A DNA stretch of 32,330 nucleotides from Oscillospiraceae bacterium (GTDB taxonomy: Bacteria > Bacillota > Clostridia > Oscillospirales > Oscillospiraceae), in the NCBI GenBank assembly GCA_016292255.1, contig JAEEZZ010000085.1:1-32330 (forward strand), read 5' to 3'. Below, piece by piece: positions 8,050-16,575 of this stretch (positions within the stretch are counted from its first letter, which is position 1; each line of letters begins with the position of its first letter). The notes under the pieces are model-generated. The model did not search any database and was not told where the DNA came from. It worked only from the letters and a program-made list of their open reading frames with translations. The position numbers were made by a program, and so were the translations under genes.

Positions 8050-8814
8050 ATGAAAAACATTGCATTGATTCTCAAATACGAGGGTTCCGCCTACCACGGC
8101 TGGCAGGTACAGAAAAACGCTGTGTCTGTGGCGGCCACGATGGAAAAGGCCGTGGCTATGGTGGTGGGACATCCCGTCCACGTCACCGGCTGCGGCCGCA
8201 CCGACGCAGGCGTCCACGCCCGGCGCTACGTGGCAAACTTTCGCACCGACTCCGCCATCCCCGTGGATCGGCTGCCCTACGCCCTGAACACGCATCTGCC
8301 CGAGGATATCGTGGTCTCCGACGCCTTTGAGGTTCACGAGGGCTTCAACGCCATCGGCTCCTGCGTGAAGAAGGAATATACCTATCTGATCTACAACTCC
8401 CGGATCCGGGATCCGTTTTATGTCAACCGCGCATGGTTCTATCCCAAGCATCTGGACGAGACGATCATGCAGCGGGCAGCTGACTGCTTCATCGGGACCC
8501 ACGATTTTGCGGCGGTCCGCTCTGTGGGGACAGACGTGAAGTCCACTGTGCGGACGGTCTATCACTATGAGGTGGAACGGGACGGGGATCTGATCTCCTG
8601 CCGGATCTGCGCCAACGGCTTCCTCTACAACATGGCCCGGGCCATGGTGGGCACTGCGGTCTATGCCGCGGAGGGGAAATTCCCACCCGAGGCCGTGGCG
8701 GACATTCTGGCCGGGAAAAACCGCACTGCTGCCGGGCCCACGGCTCCCCCGGGGGGCCTGTACATGACCCGGCTGTGGTATGACGACGGAAAGGCGGTAT
8801 TTCACGTTGAATAA
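8050..8814 (+). CDS. truA: tRNA pseudouridine(38-40) synthase
   Basis: A 254-residue protein of normal TruA length. It begins with the family signature (I-L-K-Y-E-G-S-A-Y-H-G-W-Q) and has the catalytic aspartate in GCGRTDAGVHA (about residues 55-65). FNAIGSCVKKEYTYLI, HDFAAVRS and the C-terminal NGFLYNMARAMVGT are also typical. It isomerises uridines at positions 38-40 of the anticodon stem-loop. The N-terminus aligns with the family at ATG 8050 even though no ribosome-binding site is visible; the codon directly abuts the inverted repeat. Its 3' end overlaps the next gene. Confidence 0.97.
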   Translation: MKNIALILKYEGSAYHGWQVQKNAVSVAATMEKAVAMVVGHPVHVTGCGRTDAGVHARRYVANFRTDSAIPVDRLPYALNTHLPEDIVVSDAFEVHEGFNAIGSCVKKEYTYLIYNSRIRDPFYVNRAWFYPKHLDETIMQRAADCFIGTHDFAAVRSVGTDVKSTVRTVYHYEVERDGDLISCRICANGFLYNMARAMVGTAVYAAEGKFPPEAVADILAGKNRTAAGPTAPPGGLYMTRLWYDDGKAVFHVE

Positions 8815-9991
8815 TCCAGATCAAACCGCGACCCAGGGCGCGCCCAGGACGGGCGGGCGTCTGCGCCGGATCCTGTGGATCCTCCTGGTGCTGGTCGCCC
8901 TGATCGCCGCCCTGTGCCTGATCTTTCCGCGGCTGATGAACACCGACCGCGTTGTTCGCTTCTTCCGGTACATGGGTCTGCGGGACAAGGCCAGCTACGG
9001 CCGCCTTGAATTCGACAGCGGCGCAGGCAACGTCTACGCCGGCTTCGACGACGGGCTCCTGGTGGGCACGGAAAACGGCGTGACGCTCTATTCCCTGGAC
9101 GGGGAGCAGAAAGCGCTGATCCAGGGCTCCCTGCCCACGCCGATCCTGCGCTGCGGCGGCGATGTGGGGCTGGTCTTCAGCCCGGGCAGCGCCTACGCCG
9201 CCGCTGTGGGACCGGGAGGCACCGTTCTGATGGACGAGGCCCTCTCCGGCGCCTTTATCAACGCGGACGTCAGCGCAGACGGCTTCACCGCCTACATCAC
9301 CGCGGAGACCGGCTACAAGTCCGTCGCCACGGTGCTGGACAGCAGCATGGAGCCCATCTACCGCTTCTCCTCCCGGACCCGCTACATCAACGCCTGCGCC
9401 GTATCGGAGCAGGGGGAATACCTGGCTGTGGCCCGGCTGGAGGAGGAAAACGGCGTCTACCGCTCCGCCATCACCATCCTGCGTACGGATCTCCCCCTGG
9501 AGGATCTGGAGCAGGACAGCAGCGAGACGGTCAGATTGACGCTGGGCAATCAGCTGGTCTATGAGCTGCGCTTTCTGGATCGCACCCATCTGATGGCGGT
9601 CGCCCAGAACGAGATCATCTTCTTCAACGTGGACGGAGAGCGCCTCAGCTCGCTGCCCACGCGTACGAATCAGCTGGCGGATTACGCCGTCAGCACCGAC
9701 GGCTGGCTGATCCTGGCGCTGGAGCAAAACGGCGGCGGATCCCGCGTCCTTACCTTGAACGCCTCCGGCGAGCTGCTGGGCGAGCTGGATCTGCAGGAGC
9801 GCGTCCGCTCCGTCTCCGCGGCGGAGCGCTATGCCGCCGTTCTGACGGACAGCTGCCTGCAGACCTTTGACCGCAAGCTTGCCGTCTATGACCGCAGCTG
9901 GGATGTGCTGGCCGCCACCCAGGTCATCGCCCGCCCCGACGGGACAGTCCTGCTGGTAGGCAGCGGCGGGACCAGACTGTTTATTCCGTAA
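8780..9991 (+). CDS. Membrane-anchored beta-propeller-like protein (DUF5711-type)
   Basis: A 403-residue protein with one N-terminal membrane segment (about residues 30-50, a run like ILWILLVLVALIAALCL) and a large extracytoplasmic part. That part has repeated short strands and GxxxxYxxDG-type turns (for example DDGLLVGTENGVTLYSLDGE), as in WD40/PQQ-like propellers. It resembles the DUF5711 proteins of Clostridia, whose function is not established. ATG 8780 overlaps truA by 35 nt; TTG at 8807, with AAAGGCGG upstream and only an 8-nt overlap, is an alternative start. The close spacing implies cotranscription with truA. Confidence 0.8.
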   Translation: MTTERRYFTLNNPDQTATQGAPRTGGRLRRILWILLVLVALIAALCLIFPRLMNTDRVVRFFRYMGLRDKASYGRLEFDSGAGNVYAGFDDGLLVGTENGVTLYSLDGEQKALIQGSLPTPILRCGGDVGLVFSPGSAYAAAVGPGGTVLMDEALSGAFINADVSADGFTAYITAETGYKSVATVLDSSMEPIYRFSSRTRYINACAVSEQGEYLAVARLEEENGVYRSAITILRTDLPLEDLEQDSSETVRLTLGNQLVYELRFLDRTHLMAVAQNEIIFFNVDGERLSSLPTRTNQLADYAVSTDGWLILALEQNGGGSRVLTLNASGELLGELDLQERVRSVSAAERYAAVLTDSCLQTFDRKLAVYDRSWDVLAATQVIARPDGTVLLVGSGGTRLFIP

Positions 9992-10011
9992 GCACAGGGC
10001 GCGGCGTTGGA

Positions 10012-10037
10012 ATGCAAAATGCAAAATGCAAAATGAA
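10012..10037 (+). repeat. ATGCAAA short tandem repeat
   Basis: Three head-to-tail copies of the 8-mer TGCAAAAT lie between the DUF5711-like gene and the clpE-like gene. A related array in the opposite orientation (TTTGCAT units) lies at 21303-21333. Confidence 0.8.
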
Positions 10038-10086
10038 CGCTGCACTCTGAACCACAAACCAAGCGCAATGAAGGGAGATCATACCT

Positions 10087-12396
10087 TTGATGAGACCGAC
10101 GCTTTGCAGCCGCTGCAACAAGAACGTGGCTGTGATCTTTATTACGAAAATCGAAAACGGAAAAACCACCAACGAGGGCCTCTGCCTGAAATGCGCCAAG
10201 GATCTGGGCATCAAGCAGGTGGACGATATGGTGAAGCAGATGGGCATTTCCGACGAGGATCTGGACAATCTCTCCGGGGAAATGATGTCCATGCTGGGGG
10301 GGAACCCGGATCAGGATCCGGACGCCCCGGAGGACGATCCGGACGGCCAGACCGCCACCTTCCCCTTCCTGAACAAGCTGTTCGGCGGGCTGACGGGTCA
10401 GCTCGGCAATTCCCCTGCCCAGCGGCAGGAGCCCCCCAAGAGCGGCGCTGTGCCCCCGGCCCAGCCGCCCAAGAAAAAGCACAAGTTTTTGGATACCTAC
10501 TGCCTGGATCTGACCCAGCGGGCCAAGGACGGCAAGCTGGATCGGGTGGTGGGCCGGGAGGAGGAGACCGAACGGGTCATCCAGATCCTGAACCGCAGGC
10601 AGAAGAACAACCCCTGCCTGATCGGTGAGCCCGGCGTGGGCAAGACTGCCATTGCCGAGGGCCTGGCCCAGCGGATCGCCGCCGGCGACGTGCCCTTCAA
10701 GCTCAAGGGCAAGGAGGTCTTCCTGCTGGACATGACCGCCATGGTGGCTGGCACCCAGTTCCGCGGTCAGTTTGAGAGCCGCATGAAGAATCTGATCGGA
10801 GAGATCAAGGCCTGCGGCAATATCATTCTGGTGATCGACGAGGTACACAATCTGGTGGGCGCGGGGGACGCCGAGGGCTCCATGAACGCCGCCAACATCC
10901 TCAAGCCCGCCCTCTCCCGGGGCGAGGTACAGGTGGTGGGCGCCACCACCTTCAAGGAGTACCGCAAGTATATCGAGAAGGACTCCGCCCTGGAGCGCCG
11001 CTTCCAGCCCGTCACGGTGAACGAGCCCACCATTGAGCAGTCCATCGCCATCCTCAAGGGCATCGCGGGCTACTATGAGCAGTACCACGGGGTGGAGATC
11101 ACCCCCGAGATCGCCCGGCAGACCGTTCTGCTGTCGGAGCGCTATATCACCGACCGCTACCTCCCCGACAAGGCCATCGACCTGCTGGACGAGGCCTGCT
11201 CCGACGAGAACCTCCGCAACCCCATCATCAACGAGCTTTCCTCCGCCTCCAAGGATCTTTCCGACGTGGAATTCGAGCTGAAAATGCTCACGGAGAAATC
11301 CGAGGAAAAGACGCCGGAGGACTATGAGCGCATCGCCACCCTGCGCTCCAAATCCATGCAGCTGGGCGAACGGATCGCCGAGCTGGAATCCCAGCCCAAG
11401 CCCCGGCTGACCATGGAGAACCTGGCCCGGGTCATTGAGCTGTGGACCAAGATCCCCGCCTCCAAGATCCAGGCCCAGGAGTACGAGCAGCTCCGCAGCC
11501 TGGAGGACAACCTGAAAAAGCACGTGGTGGGCCAGGACGAGGCCATCTCCGCCATCTGCGCCGCCATCCGCCGCAGCCGGGCCGGGATCAGCCCCAAGAA
11601 GCGGCCCGTCTCCTTCATCTTTGTGGGCGCCACCGGCGTGGGCAAGACCGAGCTGGTGAAGCGGCTGGCGGACGAGCTGTTCGAATCCGTGGAGTCCCTG
11701 GTGCGGTTGGATATGTCCGAGTATATGGAGAAGCACTCCGTCTCCAAGATCATCGGCTCGCCTCCGGGCTACGTGGGCTACGACGAGGCGGGGCAGCTCA
11801 CCGAGAAGATCCGCCGGAAGCCCTACTCCGTCATCCTCTTTGACGAGATCGAGAAGGCCCACCCCGACGTGCTGAATATCCTGCTGCAGATCCTGGACGA
11901 CGGCCGCATCACCGACGCCCAGGGCCGGCTGGTGAACTTTGAGAACACCATCATCGTCATGACCTCCAACGCGGGCTCCGACCGGAAGGACGGCTCCGTG
12001 GGCTTCGGCAAGAGCCTCACCGAGCAGACCAAGGATAAGGCCATGAAGGCCCTGGGCGAGTTCCTCCGGCCCGAGTTCATCAACCGGGTGGACGAGATCG
12101 TCTGCTTCAACAAGCTCTCCGAGGCCAACTTCCGGGCCATTGCCGTCATTATGCTGAACGAGCTGAAGGACAACCTGGACGACCACGGCATCGCCCTGGG
12201 CTGGGACGACTCCGTCCTGGACTACCTCACCGGGAAATCCTACTCCGTCCAGTACGGTGCCCGGAACCTCCGGCGCACCATTGAGAAGGAGATCGAGAAT
12301 CCCATCGCGGAGAAGATCATCGACAGCTACAAGGACCCCATCCGGATTATCCACCTGTCCGCCGACGGGGAGGAGATCACGCTGGACGCGAAATGA
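10087..12396 (+). CDS. clpE: ClpE-like Clp ATPase with N-terminal zinc finger
   Basis: A 769-residue HSP100 unfoldase (768 if ATG 10090 is used rather than TTG 10087; AAGGGAG suits TTG slightly better). The N-terminus has a zinc finger, C6-x2-C9 and C32-x2-C35 counted from ATG, instead of the double Clp N domain, which is the mark of ClpE. A flexible Pro-rich linker leads to AAA1 (Walker [10 protein letters not shown] near 179, Walker [12 protein letters not shown]). A short coiled middle domain (about 395-440) and AAA2 (Walker [10 protein letters not shown] near 513, Walker [13 protein letters not shown]) follow. SVGFGKS near residue 637 resembles the ClpP-docking tripeptide loop. It would unfold misfolded proteins for ClpP. 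No CtsR or McsA/McsB gene is adjacent. The next gene overlaps by 4 nt. Confidence 0.9.
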   Translation: MMRPTLCSRCNKNVAVIFITKIENGKTTNEGLCLKCAKDLGIKQVDDMVKQMGISDEDLDNLSGEMMSMLGGNPDQDPDAPEDDPDGQTATFPFLNKLFGGLTGQLGNSPAQRQEPPKSGAVPPAQPPKKKHKFLDTYCLDLTQRAKDGKLDRVVGREEETERVIQILNRRQKNNPCLIGEPGVGKTAIAEGLAQRIAAGDVPFKLKGKEVFLLDMTAMVAGTQFRGQFESRMKNLIGEIKACGNIILVIDEVHNLVGAGDAEGSMNAANILKPALSRGEVQVVGATTFKEYRKYIEKDSALERRFQPVTVNEPTIEQSIAILKGIAGYYEQYHGVEITPEIARQTVLLSERYITDRYLPDKAIDLLDEACSDENLRNPIINELSSASKDLSDVEFELKMLTEKSEEKTPEDYERIATLRSKSMQLGERIAELESQPKPRLTMENLARVIELWTKIPASKIQAQEYEQLRSLEDNLKKHVVGQDEAISAICAAIRRSRAGISPKKRPVSFIFVGATGVGKTELVKRLADELFESVESLVRLDMSEYMEKHSVSKIIGSPPGYVGYDEAGQLTEKIRRKPYSVILFDEIEKAHPDVLNILLQILDDGRITDAQGRLVNFENTIIVMTSNAGSDRKDGSVGFGKSLTEQTKDKAMKALGEFLRPEFINRVDEIVCFNKLSEANFRAIAVIMLNELKDNLDDHGIALGWDDSVLDYLTGKSYSVQYGARNLRRTIEKEIENPIAEKIIDSYKDPIRIIHLSADGEEITLDAK

Positions 12397-12902
12397 GTGC
12401 CCGTCAGATCGCCCTGGGCGGCATTTTCGCCGCCCTTGCGGTGGTGATCCTGCTGCTGGGAGGGATTATCCCCGTGGGCACCTATATCGCCCCCATGGTG
12501 GCAGCCCTGCCGCTGGTGATCCTGCTGGCGGAGCTGCCGGGCTCCCTGTGCCTGGGCTGGTACGCCATTGTGGCCCTGCTGGGCGTGCTGCTCTGCCCGG
12601 ACAAGGAGACTGCCTTCGTCTTCGTCTTCCTGGGCTGGTTTCCCCTGGCGAAACCCCGCCTCGACCGGCTGCCCAAGGTACCGGGCCTGCTGTGCAAGCT
12701 GCTGCTGTTCAACCTCTCCGTCGCCGCCCTCTACGCCCTGTTGATCCTGGTCTTCCATCTGGAGGCCCTGGTGCGGGAGGCCAGGGAGACCGGCGCGGTC
12801 ATGCTGGTCGTCCTTTTGCTGATGGGCAATCTGAGCTTTGTTTTGTTCGATATCCTGCTGGGACGGCTGACGGTGCTGTACCGAATCAAGCACAAAAAAT
12901 GA
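12393..12902 (+). CDS. Small integral membrane protein, S-component-like
   Basis: A 169-residue protein with about five hydrophobic helices: GGIFAALAVVILLLGGIIPV, an ILLAELPG segment, YAIVALLGVLLC, LLLFNLSVAALYALLILVF and a final one near residues 130-150. The N-terminal pattern, a first helix beginning near residue 7 then PVGTYIAPM, resembles small Clostridia membrane proteins sometimes classed with ECF substrate-binding (S) components, but I see no diagnostic motif. ATG overlaps the clpE-like stop by 4 nt, so the two are coupled. An S component here would serve the EcfAT module at 5389-7967, but this is only an inference. The terminator hairpin starts inside its last codons. Confidence 0.75.
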   Translation: MSARQIALGGIFAALAVVILLLGGIIPVGTYIAPMVAALPLVILLAELPGSLCLGWYAIVALLGVLLCPDKETAFVFVFLGWFPLAKPRLDRLPKVPGLLCKLLLFNLSVAALYALLILVFHLEALVREARETGAVMLVVLLLMGNLSFVLFDILLGRLTVLYRIKHKK

Positions 12903-12929
12903 ACGGCAAAACGCCGTTCATTTTTTGTG
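12891..12929. terminator. Bidirectional-type perfect terminator hairpin
   Basis: A 17-bp perfect inverted repeat (arms 12891-12907 and 12913-12929, loop AAAAC) is flanked by A6 on one side and T6 on the other. It overlaps the stop codon of the membrane-protein gene and ends the ecf-clpE block. Confidence 0.93.
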
Positions 12930-12956
12930 CGCGAATTCTGTTTCGGAAAACTTTCA

Positions 12957-12982
12957 TTTGTAGCGCGGGCAATCTGCCCGCC
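12957..12982 (+). repeat. GTAG-family palindromic repeat, copy 1
   Basis: GTAGC followed by the palindrome GCGGGCA (12965-12971) / TGCCCGC (12975-12981) with loop ATC, then C. It is nearly identical to the inverted copy at 15760-15782; the stems differ by one compensatory pair. Confidence 0.88.
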
Positions 12983-13068
12983 AAATCCGCACCGGGTTCC
13001 ACACCTGTCATTCTGCCTTCCCTGAACGAAGTGGAAGGGAAAGTGAAAAACGTATCCCCCCGCTACCC

Positions 13069-13093
13069 GTAGGGGCGCACACTGTGCGCCCGC
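13069..13093 (+). repeat. GTAG-family palindromic repeat, copy 2
   Basis: GTAGG followed by GGGCGCACA (13073-13081) / TGTGCGCCC (13083-13091) with a single-base loop. Its stem is nearly the same as the copy at 16553-16575. Confidence 0.88.
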
Positions 13094-13161
13094 ATCCCGC
13101 ACCGGCTGACAGAATGAAAAAAAACAGAAAAATGGTTATCTATTCAGTCTCCCTATTCCTG

Positions 13162-13241
13162 CGTAGGGTGGCCAGCCCTCTGGCCGCCGGAAACGCTGCA
13201 AAACCGGAGGGCGCGGCGGCCTGGGGTCAGGCCGCCCTACG
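13162..13241. repeat. GTAG-family paired element, inverted CGTAGGG ends
   Basis: CGTAGGG (13162-13168) and CCCTACG (13235-13241) form the ends of an 80-bp element. Each end begins a hairpin: TGGCCAG/CTGGCC on the left, GGCGGCCTG/CAGGCCGCC on the right. It has the same design as the element at 27782-27858. Confidence 0.85.
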
Positions 13242-13397
13242 AGACGGCTGAAAAGATACTTATTCCTATAAAATCACGAAGCTCTTAGACACAGAGAGGT
13301 CGTTTTTAAGCAGGGCAGGTATAATTTCTTATCATTATTCGCAAAACTGTTTAAAACAGATAAATATGTAGATTATTTAAATATTGTTCGATTTGCG

Positions 13398-13425
13398 TTG
13401 ACAAATTCAATAGTTTCTGTATAAT
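13398..13425 (+). promoter_or_regulatory. Promoter of the C39-like peptidase gene
   Basis: TTGACA (13398-13403), 16-nt spacer and TATAAT (13420-13425). A leader of roughly 95 nt precedes the ATG at 13528. The surroundings are strongly AT-rich. Confidence 0.85.
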
Positions 13426-13527
13426 CGAAATATGCAGTGTAATTATTTGCGCATAATTGTCTTGCCGGCAGACATAAAAGCATATGTAATCGCTGTAAAT
13501 ATGTAAGAAAGAAGTATTATTAGATTT

Positions 13528-14706
13528 ATGAAAAACATCAGCAAAAAGCTTGTATCCCTCCTCCTGGTAATGGTTTTGATGATTGGAATGGCAATTCCAA
13601 TGGCAAGTGCTTCGGATACTGCAGCGTGGACTGAAATTGGAGGTAAGATCAAGTGCTACACGATCAGCTCTGGAAATACGACTACCTACACAAGTAACGA
13701 TCTAACTACGAAATCCGGCTACGTAGACGGAAATGATGAGATTGTCGTCAAAATCATTTCAAGAAACTCTAAGGGAAACTGGTACGCGCTGATAAACTAC
13801 AAAGTGAATAGTGGTGGAACCAAGGACGCATATGTTCCTCTCAGCGCTGTCTGTACACTCACCTCTGTTCAGGCTGGCGTGGAAAAACGAGCAGGAGCAA
13901 GAATCACTAATGTATATAAAAGGCCTGGTGTGACGTATTCAGGCAGTAGCATCGATGCTGGAGACGATGTCTATGTTATCGGTACAAACAGTTCCAAAAC
14001 CTACACCCAGGTAATGTATCCGGTTACAGCTATTAATAACAGCAATCCGGGTAGCGATAGCTGCGTATGGAAGCTTGCCTGGATTAAAACAATAGACGCA
14101 CAGCATAATTTGGTTAGTAAACAGAAATGGTCAAGCTGGAGCGGAACCGAATATGGACGTGGATATGAAGACGATACTGGCGAGTGGTACACTGCAACTA
14201 TCGGCACCAGCGGATGCGGTTTGCTTGCAATTGTCAATGCTGTCTATTACTTGAATGGAAGCATTGTTCCCCCTGAGGTTGTTGCATCATACGCGATAAC
14301 ATACGGCTATCGCATAAATGGTTCGGGAACTAAGTCTACCTTGGCCGGGAGCTTTTGCAAATATTCGAATCGTGGTCAATATTACGGTATTACATGCGTT
14401 AGAACCTTCAACCTCACATATTACGGCAGCTCAAGTGCAGTACTCGCGGAGATTAAGCCTTACCTGCTTGGACAAAAAGGAGGGCATGGTAAATGCACTG
14501 CAGTTGTGAATGTTATTGGGCATTTTGTCGCAATCGTTGATTACAATTCAAGCACCAACCAATACCTCGTTTTCGATTCTGCAGCGAACAATAAATGGAC
14601 CAACGTAAACTGCCTTCGTTGGATGACGCCCTCCGAGTTCACTGGTTCGATGCGCATTGCAGGCTTAGGCAGTGCGTATGAAGTTGCAATCATTGGTAGA
14701 AATTGA
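13528..14706 (+). CDS. Secreted C39-like cysteine peptidase
   Basis: A 392-residue protein with a typical signal peptide (KKLVSLLLVMVLMIGMAIPM then ASAS; cleavage near residue 29). Residues about 35-190 form two beta-rich modules that could be SH3-like, each with a D-x-Y-V or D-A-Y-V strand. The C-terminal part (about 200-392) matches the papain-fold C39-like peptidases (PF13529 type): nucleophile Cys230 in TSGCGLLAIVNAV, His332 in IGHFVAIVDY and Asp350 in LVFDSAANN. It would act outside the cell; the substrate is unknown. The gene is distinctly AT-rich (26 of 60 bases G or C at 13681-13740) compared with neighbours, which suggests acquisition by transfer. It could alternatively be a self-processing or amidase-type enzyme of the same fold. 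Confidence 0.82.
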   Translation: MKNISKKLVSLLLVMVLMIGMAIPMASASDTAAWTEIGGKIKCYTISSGNTTTYTSNDLTTKSGYVDGNDEIVVKIISRNSKGNWYALINYKVNSGGTKDAYVPLSAVCTLTSVQAGVEKRAGARITNVYKRPGVTYSGSSIDAGDDVYVIGTNSSKTYTQVMYPVTAINNSNPGSDSCVWKLAWIKTIDAQHNLVSKQKWSSWSGTEYGRGYEDDTGEWYTATIGTSGCGLLAIVNAVYYLNGSIVPPEVVASYAITYGYRINGSGTKSTLAGSFCKYSNRGQYYGITCVRTFNLTYYGSSSAVLAEIKPYLLGQKGGHGKCTAVVNVIGHFVAIVDYNSSTNQYLVFDSAANNKWTNVNCLRWMTPSEFTGSMRIAGLGSAYEVAIIGRN

Positions 14707-14796
14707 TAAACAAATTGTCGACGCATAAAACATAATTTTTTCTTATCACTGCATATTTTTTATTTAACTGTCGCAATCTTGAAGGAGGCTTTTTTC

Positions 14797-15690
14797 TTGA
14801 ACAAGCATATCTATTTGTTATTGTTTATTATTGCCCTTGCCGTGACTCTCTCGGCCTGTGTCAACAGTCCAAAGCAGGAGACCGGCGCTCCGGCAAGTTC
14901 ATCGCTGCCTGACGCCGTAAGCACCACACATGCAGAAGCTACGGAAAACGCAAGCGCTGCATCCGAACCCGATTCCTCGATCGTGGCAACAACCGAAGCG
15001 GAATCCGAGCCGATCACAGAACCAGCAACAGAGCCAATCACCGAACCCAACGAAGAGCCGGAAACAGACGCCGGAGAAGAGCCGGGATCCGAAACGACAG
15101 CGGAGCCCTTTGTGTACCACGGGCTGGTGGAGCTGCTTGCATTCGATGACAGCTTCATCATCGAACAGAAGTATGCCACAACCGACAACTTCACGGGAGT
15201 TCAGCAGTATGACAGAGAACTGTGCCTGGTCAACCGGGATATTGTTGACATGCTGATTACTGCGAACAGACTGGCAAGGGAGAATGGCGTGCAACTGAAA
15301 ATCTGGGACGCTTACCGTCCGATTTCGGTACAGCAGGCGCTGCATGACAGCGTGCCGGAGGAGCTGGCCGCCTACGTTCCCGCTCCCGGTCCTTATTCCA
15401 TGCATGCCAGAGGAATCTCAGTGGACGTAACGCTCTGCGATAAATATGGAAATCAACTGTATATGCCCACAAAGTTCGATGATTTTTCCGAGGCTGCCCA
15501 CTACGACTACGACGACCTCAAGGATGATCAAATACAAAACCGTGATATGCTCAACTCAATCATGACCGCCGCAGGCTTTCAGCAGTCAGAGCTGGAATGG
15601 TGGCATTTTGACGGACCGAATCGGGACGATTACGAAATTCTGGACATCAGCTTTGCGGAATTTGAAGCGGCGCGAGACGGAAACCGATAA
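14797..15690 (+). CDS. VanX-like D-Ala-D-Ala dipeptidase/carboxypeptidase lipoprotein (M15)
   Basis: A 297-residue protein, starting at TTG 14797 (GGAGG at 14784-14788, 8-nt spacing). It has a lipoprotein signal (hydrophobic core LLLFIIALAVTL, lipobox LSAC) followed by a Glu/Thr/Pro/Ser-rich spacer of about 75 residues that would hold the enzyme away from the membrane. The M15 zinc site is complete: His203 and Asp210 in SMHARGISVDV, Glu267 and His270 in ELEWWHFDG. WDAYRPISVQQAL matches the substrate-binding arginine region of VanX. It should cleave D-Ala-D-Ala-type bonds of peptidoglycan precursors or stems. Being extracellular it is unlikely to confer VanX-type glycopeptide resistance, which needs a cytoplasmic enzyme. 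It pairs with the upstream secreted peptidase in a low-GC island. Confidence 0.88.
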   Translation: MNKHIYLLLFIIALAVTLSACVNSPKQETGAPASSSLPDAVSTTHAEATENASAASEPDSSIVATTEAESEPITEPATEPITEPNEEPETDAGEEPGSETTAEPFVYHGLVELLAFDDSFIIEQKYATTDNFTGVQQYDRELCLVNRDIVDMLITANRLARENGVQLKIWDAYRPISVQQALHDSVPEELAAYVPAPGPYSMHARGISVDVTLCDKYGNQLYMPTKFDDFSEAAHYDYDDLKDDQIQNRDMLNSIMTAAGFQQSELEWWHFDGPNRDDYEILDISFAEFEAARDGNR

Positions 15691-15700
15691 CAGCTTGCAA

Positions 15701-15752
15701 GGGGCGGCTCTGCGTGTGAATGCGCACACGTGGAGCTGCCCCAGGCATTTTT
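15701..15752 (+). terminator. Long hairpin after the VanX-like gene
   Basis: An 18-bp stem (15701-15718 with 15725-15742, three G-U pairs) with a 6-nt loop, followed by AGGCATTTTT. It lies between convergent genes. Confidence 0.8.
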
Positions 15753-15759
15753 CGTATTT

Positions 15760-15782
15760 GGCCGGCAGATTGCCGGCGCTAC
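15760..15782 (-). repeat. GTAG-family palindromic repeat, copy 3 (inverted)
   Basis: On the minus strand GTAGC is followed by GCCGGCA (15777 to 15771) / TGCCGGC (15767 to 15761) with loop ATC. It is the inverted near-identical partner of 12957-12982, including flanking CCAAAT-type bases. It sits 5 nt beyond the ylmH stop. Confidence 0.88.
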
Positions 15783-15786
15783 ATTT

Positions 15787-16533
15787 TTATTCCCATACCT
15801 CGGCGGTGAGAGACAGTCTGTCCTTTCGGGAACGTCCGCCGATTTCTGCCAGGGTGGCCTTGCCGTAACCCTTCAAGGAGATCACGTCGCCCTCGGCAAC
15901 GGGGGCGTCGTTTTTCAGGCAGGGCAGGTAGTTCAGGCTGGCGGCCCCGGCGGCGATCAGCTTGGACGCCTGGGTGCGGGAGAGGCGGAAGGTCTCGGCC
16001 AGCACCGCATCGAAGCGGAGGCTCTGGACGGTGAATTTCACCGCTCGCCGCTTGCGCTCCGGCTCCGGCACCTGGGCCAGGGGGATGGGCTTCGCCTTGA
16101 CGCTGACCCGGCCCGCCTGCTCCAGGGCAGCCAGCTGCTCCGCCACGGAGGGCAGGCAGAAGACCCAGGCTTGTTGGCCCCGGATCCAGATATCCCCCAC
16201 CCATTCCCGGCGGACCCCCAGGGCCAGCAGCGCCCCCAGGTAATCCCGGTGGCCGGGAGCGCCGTAGAAGGCCTCCAGGGCCAGGGCGCTGATCTGCCCC
16301 TCCGGGCTGAAGTCCCCTTCCTCCAGCCAGTCGGGGAGGAAGAAGGCCGCCCGCCGTTCGCAGTCCGGCTTGCCGCCGTGCAAGAGCATCCGGCAGCCGG
16401 AAAGCCCCCGGGCATATTGCAGCGCCGCGGCCTGCTCGGCGGGGGTGAGGAAGGGCGTGGAGGTGACGATATTGGCCTTGTCGCAGCGACGCCACAGATC
16501 GTCGATCCGTTTCAGTAATGCTTCGTGTTCCAT
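15787..16533 (-). CDS. ylmH: YlmH-family S4-domain RNA-binding protein
   Basis: A 248-residue protein of normal YlmH length. The N-terminal two thirds carry family features (FLTPAEQAAAL, LGALLALGVRREWVGDIWI, and a CLPSVAEQL segment). The C-terminal S4 RNA-binding domain spans about 170-235 (SLRFDAVLAETFRLSRTQAS then KLIAAGAASLNY...EGDVISLKGYGK). YlmH binds ribosomes and has been linked to rescue of stalled complexes; it is usually found in the cell-division ylm cluster, which is absent here. It is the last gene of the mnmE operon; ATG 16533 lies 37 nt after the stop of the GTPase-NYN gene and follows AGGAG at a long spacing. Its neighbour also being ribosome-associated fits a translation-quality theme. 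Confidence 0.9.
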   Translation of the reverse strand: MEHEALLKRIDDLWRRCDKANIVTSTPFLTPAEQAAALQYARGLSGCRMLLHGGKPDCERRAAFFLPDWLEEGDFSPEGQISALALEAFYGAPGHRDYLGALLALGVRREWVGDIWIRGQQAWVFCLPSVAEQLAALEQAGRVSVKAKPIPLAQVPEPERKRRAVKFTVQSLRFDAVLAETFRLSRTQASKLIAAGAASLNYLPCLKNDAPVAEGDVISLKGYGKATLAEIGGRSRKDRLSLTAEVWE

Positions 16534-16552
16534 AATTGTAAACTGCTCCTGT

Positions 16553-16575
16553 GGCGCACAATGTGCGCCGCTACG
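16553..16575 (-). repeat. GTAG-family palindromic repeat, copy 4, overlapping a stop codon
   Basis: On the minus strand CGTAGC is followed by GGCGCACA (16569 to 16562) / TGTGCGCC (16560 to 16553) with a 1-nt loop. The TAG of the core (16573 to 16571) is the stop codon of the GTPase-NYN gene. Confidence 0.9.

Larger units (their letters stand above)
12930..13397. other. Gene-free stretch packed with small palindromic repeats
   Basis: No convincing gene is seen. It holds GTAG-family repeats at 12957-12982, 13069-13093 and 13162-13241. It also holds a different interspersed-repeat-like hairpin near 13007-13045 (TGTCATTCTG followed by CCTTCC...GGAAGG). From about 13250 the base composition turns AT-rich and remains so into the C39-like gene. 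Confidence 0.7.

Noticed and set aside
14797-15690. VanX-based glycopeptide resistance
   Set aside because: The enzyme is exported as a lipoprotein and no vanH, vanA or vanRS genes are present; true VanX acts in the cytoplasm.
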